Source: Spirochaeta sp.
GTDB taxonomy: Bacteria > Spirochaetota > Spirochaetia > DSM-27196 > Alkalispirochaetaceae
Direction: 5' to 3'
Assembly (NCBI GenBank): GCA_007117185.1
Contig: SKHA01000176.1
Coordinates: forward strand, 1 to 7,077
Length of the DNA: 7,077 nt
Shown here: positions 5,384 to 7,077 of the stretch, piece after piece
Position numbering within the stretch: the first letter of the stretch is position 1
How the letters are laid out: every line of letters begins with the position of its first letter
The notes under the pieces: model-generated
What the model saw: the letters and a program-made list of their open reading frames with translations, nothing else
Told to the model about the DNA's origin: nothing
Databases searched by the model: none
Made by a program: the position numbers and the translations under genes

Positions 5384-6317
5384 TGCCTTTCTGCTGCGGT
5401 TGTTCCGGAACTGGCCGGCCAAGATCCTCTCGCTGGCGGTTGCCCTGTTACTGCTGGTCTTTCACGACATCACCCGGCTGGAGGAACGGTTTATTACCGT
5501 TCCGCTGGTGGTGGAACAGAGCGCCGAGCTGGTTCCTGCGTCCCCGTGGCCCCGGCAGGTGAGACTGCGCTTGCGCGGCGAGGGAGAGTATCTCTTTCGC
5601 GTTCTTGACGAGGATCTGACAGCTCACCTGGACTTGCAGCGTTTCACCACCGAGGGTGATTTTCGGGTCCCGGTGGAAGTGCGCCGCAGCGGCAGCGCCG
5701 CGGAGCCGGGCACTCTGGAGATCACCGTTGAGCCGGAGACGGTGGTTCTCACCCTGGAGGAGCGGATGGTCAAGAGCGTTGAGGTACAACCCCGCACCAG
5801 CGGTTTTGTCCCCGGGGGGTTCAACCTGGTACAGTCGGTGATGACACCCTCCGCCGTAGAGGTGGAAGGGCCCCGGAGCATTATCGAACCGCTTTCCGTC
5901 ATTTACTCCGAAGACGTGGATCTTTCCACCCGGAGAGAGGACTTCACCGAACGTATCCGTCTGGTCTCCCCGGACCCGCTGATCCGCTTTCGCGGGGGTG
6001 ATATCGTAGAATATCGGGGTATTGTGGAGGAGGCGGTGGTGCTGCAGACCTTCGACCCCGTTGAGATGGTCATCTCCGGGCTTGACCCGGACTTTTCGCT
6101 GGGTCAGACCCTGCCTCCCGGGCTGATCCGGGTGCAGGCGCGGCAGATCGATATTGAGCAGCTGGAGCCGGGAGATCTGCAGCTTTCGGTGGAGGCGGTG
6201 TCCCTGACCGAGCCGGGAACGTTCCGTGTTCCAGTGCGTCCGGTGGTGCCGCCGGGGTTCGTGGTGCTGCGCTACGAGCCCACGTCGGTACAGGTTGTGA
6301 TTGTGAGTTCCCGGTGA
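5373..6317 (+). CDS. cdaR: YbbR-domain membrane protein, CdaA regulator (CdaR)
   Basis: CdaR proteins bind CdaA in the membrane and modulate its c-di-AMP output. 314 residues: a short N-terminal tail, one hydrophobic anchor (about 13-30, containing WPAKILSLAVALLLLVF), then beta-rich extracytoplasmic repeats of YbbR type, about three (38-130, 131-225 and 226-313). A recurring pattern is visible, such as GTLEITVEPETVVLTLEE closing repeat 1 and VPPGFVVLRYEPTSVQVVIV closing repeat 3. The start is TTG, with AGGAGGAGGT about 8 bases upstream; it fits because the LRLFRNWPAKILSL segment is typical of the family N-terminus. It overlaps cdaA by 11 bases and acpS by 4. The repeat boundaries are estimates by eye. 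Function follows from the family and from the cdaA pairing. Confidence 0.9.
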   Translation: MKTDAFLLRLFRNWPAKILSLAVALLLLVFHDITRLEERFITVPLVVEQSAELVPASPWPRQVRLRLRGEGEYLFRVLDEDLTAHLDLQRFTTEGDFRVPVEVRRSGSAAEPGTLEITVEPETVVLTLEERMVKSVEVQPRTSGFVPGGFNLVQSVMTPSAVEVEGPRSIIEPLSVIYSEDVDLSTRREDFTERIRLVSPDPLIRFRGGDIVEYRGIVEEAVVLQTFDPVEMVISGLDPDFSLGQTLPPGLIRVQARQIDIEQLEPGDLQLSVEAVSLTEPGTFRVPVRPVVPPGFVVLRYEPTSVQVVIVSSR

Positions 6318-6685
6318 TTCGCGGTATCGGTGTTGACGTGGTCCAGGTGGATCGACTGCGGCGCTGGCTGGACGACGAATCGCTGCTGAAACGGTACTTT
6401 TCCGTGCAGGAGCGCGACGCGATCTATCAGCGTCGGGACGGTGCGGCACTCTCCCTGGCGGCCCGATTTGCCGCCAAGGAAGCGTTCGCCAAAGCCCTGG
6501 GAACGGGGTTTCGTGGTTTCGGTCTGCGGGATGTCTGGGTGGTGAATGACCCCCTGGGTAAACCGGAGCTTCACGTGACCGGCGCGGCCCAGCTGGCGCT
6601 GACCCGGATCGGGGGCACCCGGCTGTGGCTCTCGCTGACTCACGAACAGCAGCACGCCATCGCGATGGTGGTGATCGAGGGGTAG
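6314..6685 (+). CDS. acpS: Holo-[acyl-carrier-protein] synthase
   Basis: Transfers 4'-phosphopantetheine from CoA to a serine of apo-ACP, activating ACP for fatty-acid synthesis. 123 residues, the usual size of this trimeric Mg-dependent enzyme. Seen: GIGVDVV with the metal ligand Asp8, the second motif RFAAKEAFAKALGTG with Lys55 and metal ligand Glu56, NDPLGKPEL (78-86) and LSLTHEQQHAIAMVV (106-120). The Glu usually found at position 11 (DxxE) is Gln here. The GTG start overlaps the ybbR stop as GTGA, giving translational coupling, and the next gene begins 3 bases after its TAG. ACP loading links it functionally to fabV in the same window, though fabV has its own promoter. Confidence 0.95.
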   Translation: MIRGIGVDVVQVDRLRRWLDDESLLKRYFSVQERDAIYQRRDGAALSLAARFAAKEAFAKALGTGFRGFGLRDVWVVNDPLGKPELHVTGAAQLALTRIGGTRLWLSLTHEQQHAIAMVVIEG

Positions 6686-6688
6686 AAC

Positions 6689-7077
6689 ATGGCGGAAGCA
6701 ACACTCACGTTTTTCGGTAAGAATCCGATTATCTGCCCGGTCTGCGAAAACAAGATCTACCGCGAAGAGATGCGTACCGGCCGGGGTCGCCAGATCGCCG
6801 GACGACTCACCGACGAACTGCGTCGCCATTACGAACCGTCCAAGCAGTACGGCGTGGTATTCCCCCTCATTTACCCCGTCACCGTCTGCCCGCGGTGCTT
6901 CTATGCCGCCTATCCCGAGGATTTCGAAACCGTGCCGGAAAAGACCCTCAAGCCGCTGGTGGACGATACGGACACCCGCCTGGGGATGCTGGGGGGGCTG
7001 CTGACCCCGCTGGACTTTGCCGCTGAACGGGGGCTGCGGGAGGGGGTCGCTTCGTACATCCTGGCGGCGATGTGTTA
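6689..7077 (+). CDS. DUF2225 protein with paired CxxC motifs, N-terminal part (cut by window edge)
   Basis: 129 codons are open from an ATG preceded by GAGGGG (6677-6682) to the right edge. The family (about 200-300 residues or more) has no established biochemical function. Seen: two CxxC motifs, Cys16-Pro-Val-Cys19 and Cys67-Pro-Arg-Cys70, likely to bind one Zn2+ together. The first is preceded by the FFGKNPIICPVC context typical of DUF2225, and the second is followed by FYAAYPEDF. The segment between them is basic (EEMRTGRGRQ, LTDELRRHYEPSK). No transmembrane segment or signal peptide is visible in this part. It is the last visible gene of the folP-cdaA-ybbR-acpS string, 3 bases after acpS, so it is co-transcribed. 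The match to DUF2225 is from memory. Confidence 0.85.
   Translation, partial: MAEATLTFFGKNPIICPVCENKIYREEMRTGRGRQIAGRLTDELRRHYEPSKQYGVVFPLIYPVTVCPRCFYAAYPEDFETVPEKTLKPLVDDTDTRLGMLGGLLTPLDFAAERGLREGVASYILAAMC

Noticed and set aside
5448..6704. A 418-codon open frame on the minus strand opposite ybbR and acpS
   Set aside because: Antisense shadow. The product is rich in Arg, Pro, His and Gly with no domain, and the plus-strand genes are clear.
1..7077. CRISPR arrays, insertion sequences, tRNA or rRNA genes, phage or defence systems
   Set aside because: No regularly spaced repeats, transposase motifs, terminal inverted repeats or structural RNA genes were seen; the window is almost fully covered by housekeeping-type genes.

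Overview
The window is GC-rich bacterial chromosome, densely packed and without mobile elements, RNA genes or CRISPR repeats. The gene set suggests a GC-rich spirochaete, possibly a free-living Spirochaeta-like lineage: a FabV/TER-type enoyl reductase, a 31-residue Lys/Arg-rich AURKAIP1/COX24-type protein beginning MPCG, and a cdaA-ybbR-acpS cluster. That placement is inference from gene content and sequence style, not from a marker gene.

Left part (1-2307, minus strand): three genes read right to left with 4-base overlaps. They are a small four-helix membrane protein (probably DUF6992), a histidinol-dehydrogenase-family protein, and folC, which runs off the left edge. The HisD-like protein keeps the catalytic Glu-His pair but has a rearranged metal site and lacks a substrate-pocket His, so its substrate is uncertain. 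folC has no ATG, GTG or TTG start and appears to begin at a CTG inside the hisD stop.

Middle (2308-3606): a 66-bp divergent promoter region, then fabV (NADH-dependent enoyl reductase). The fabV start lies so close to a strong extended -10 that its mRNA is probably leaderless or nearly so. After fabV comes a short gap with a hairpin whose loop is the -35 box of the next promoter.

Right part (3607-7077, plus strand): a tight gene string. It holds the 31-residue basic protein (bS22/mS38-like), folP (dihydropteroate synthase), cdaA (c-di-AMP synthase), ybbR/cdaR (its membrane regulator), acpS (holo-ACP synthase) and a DUF2225 protein that runs off the right edge. Neighbours are separated by at most 27 bases, or overlap.

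The most striking element is at the 5' end of this string. A near-perfect intrinsic terminator (11-bp perfect stem followed by eight Ts) lies inside the folP coding sequence, at codons 11-25. Just upstream are complementary segments that can fold in two mutually exclusive ways, spanning the end of the small basic ORF and the folP start. Together with the promoter at 3551-3579 this looks like an attenuator. By default it would yield a short RNA of about 215 nt encoding only the small basic protein. Transcription of folP and the genes behind it, including c-di-AMP synthesis and ACP activation, would require folP to be translated or the terminator to be overridden. The parts are visible in the sequence; the mechanism is inference.
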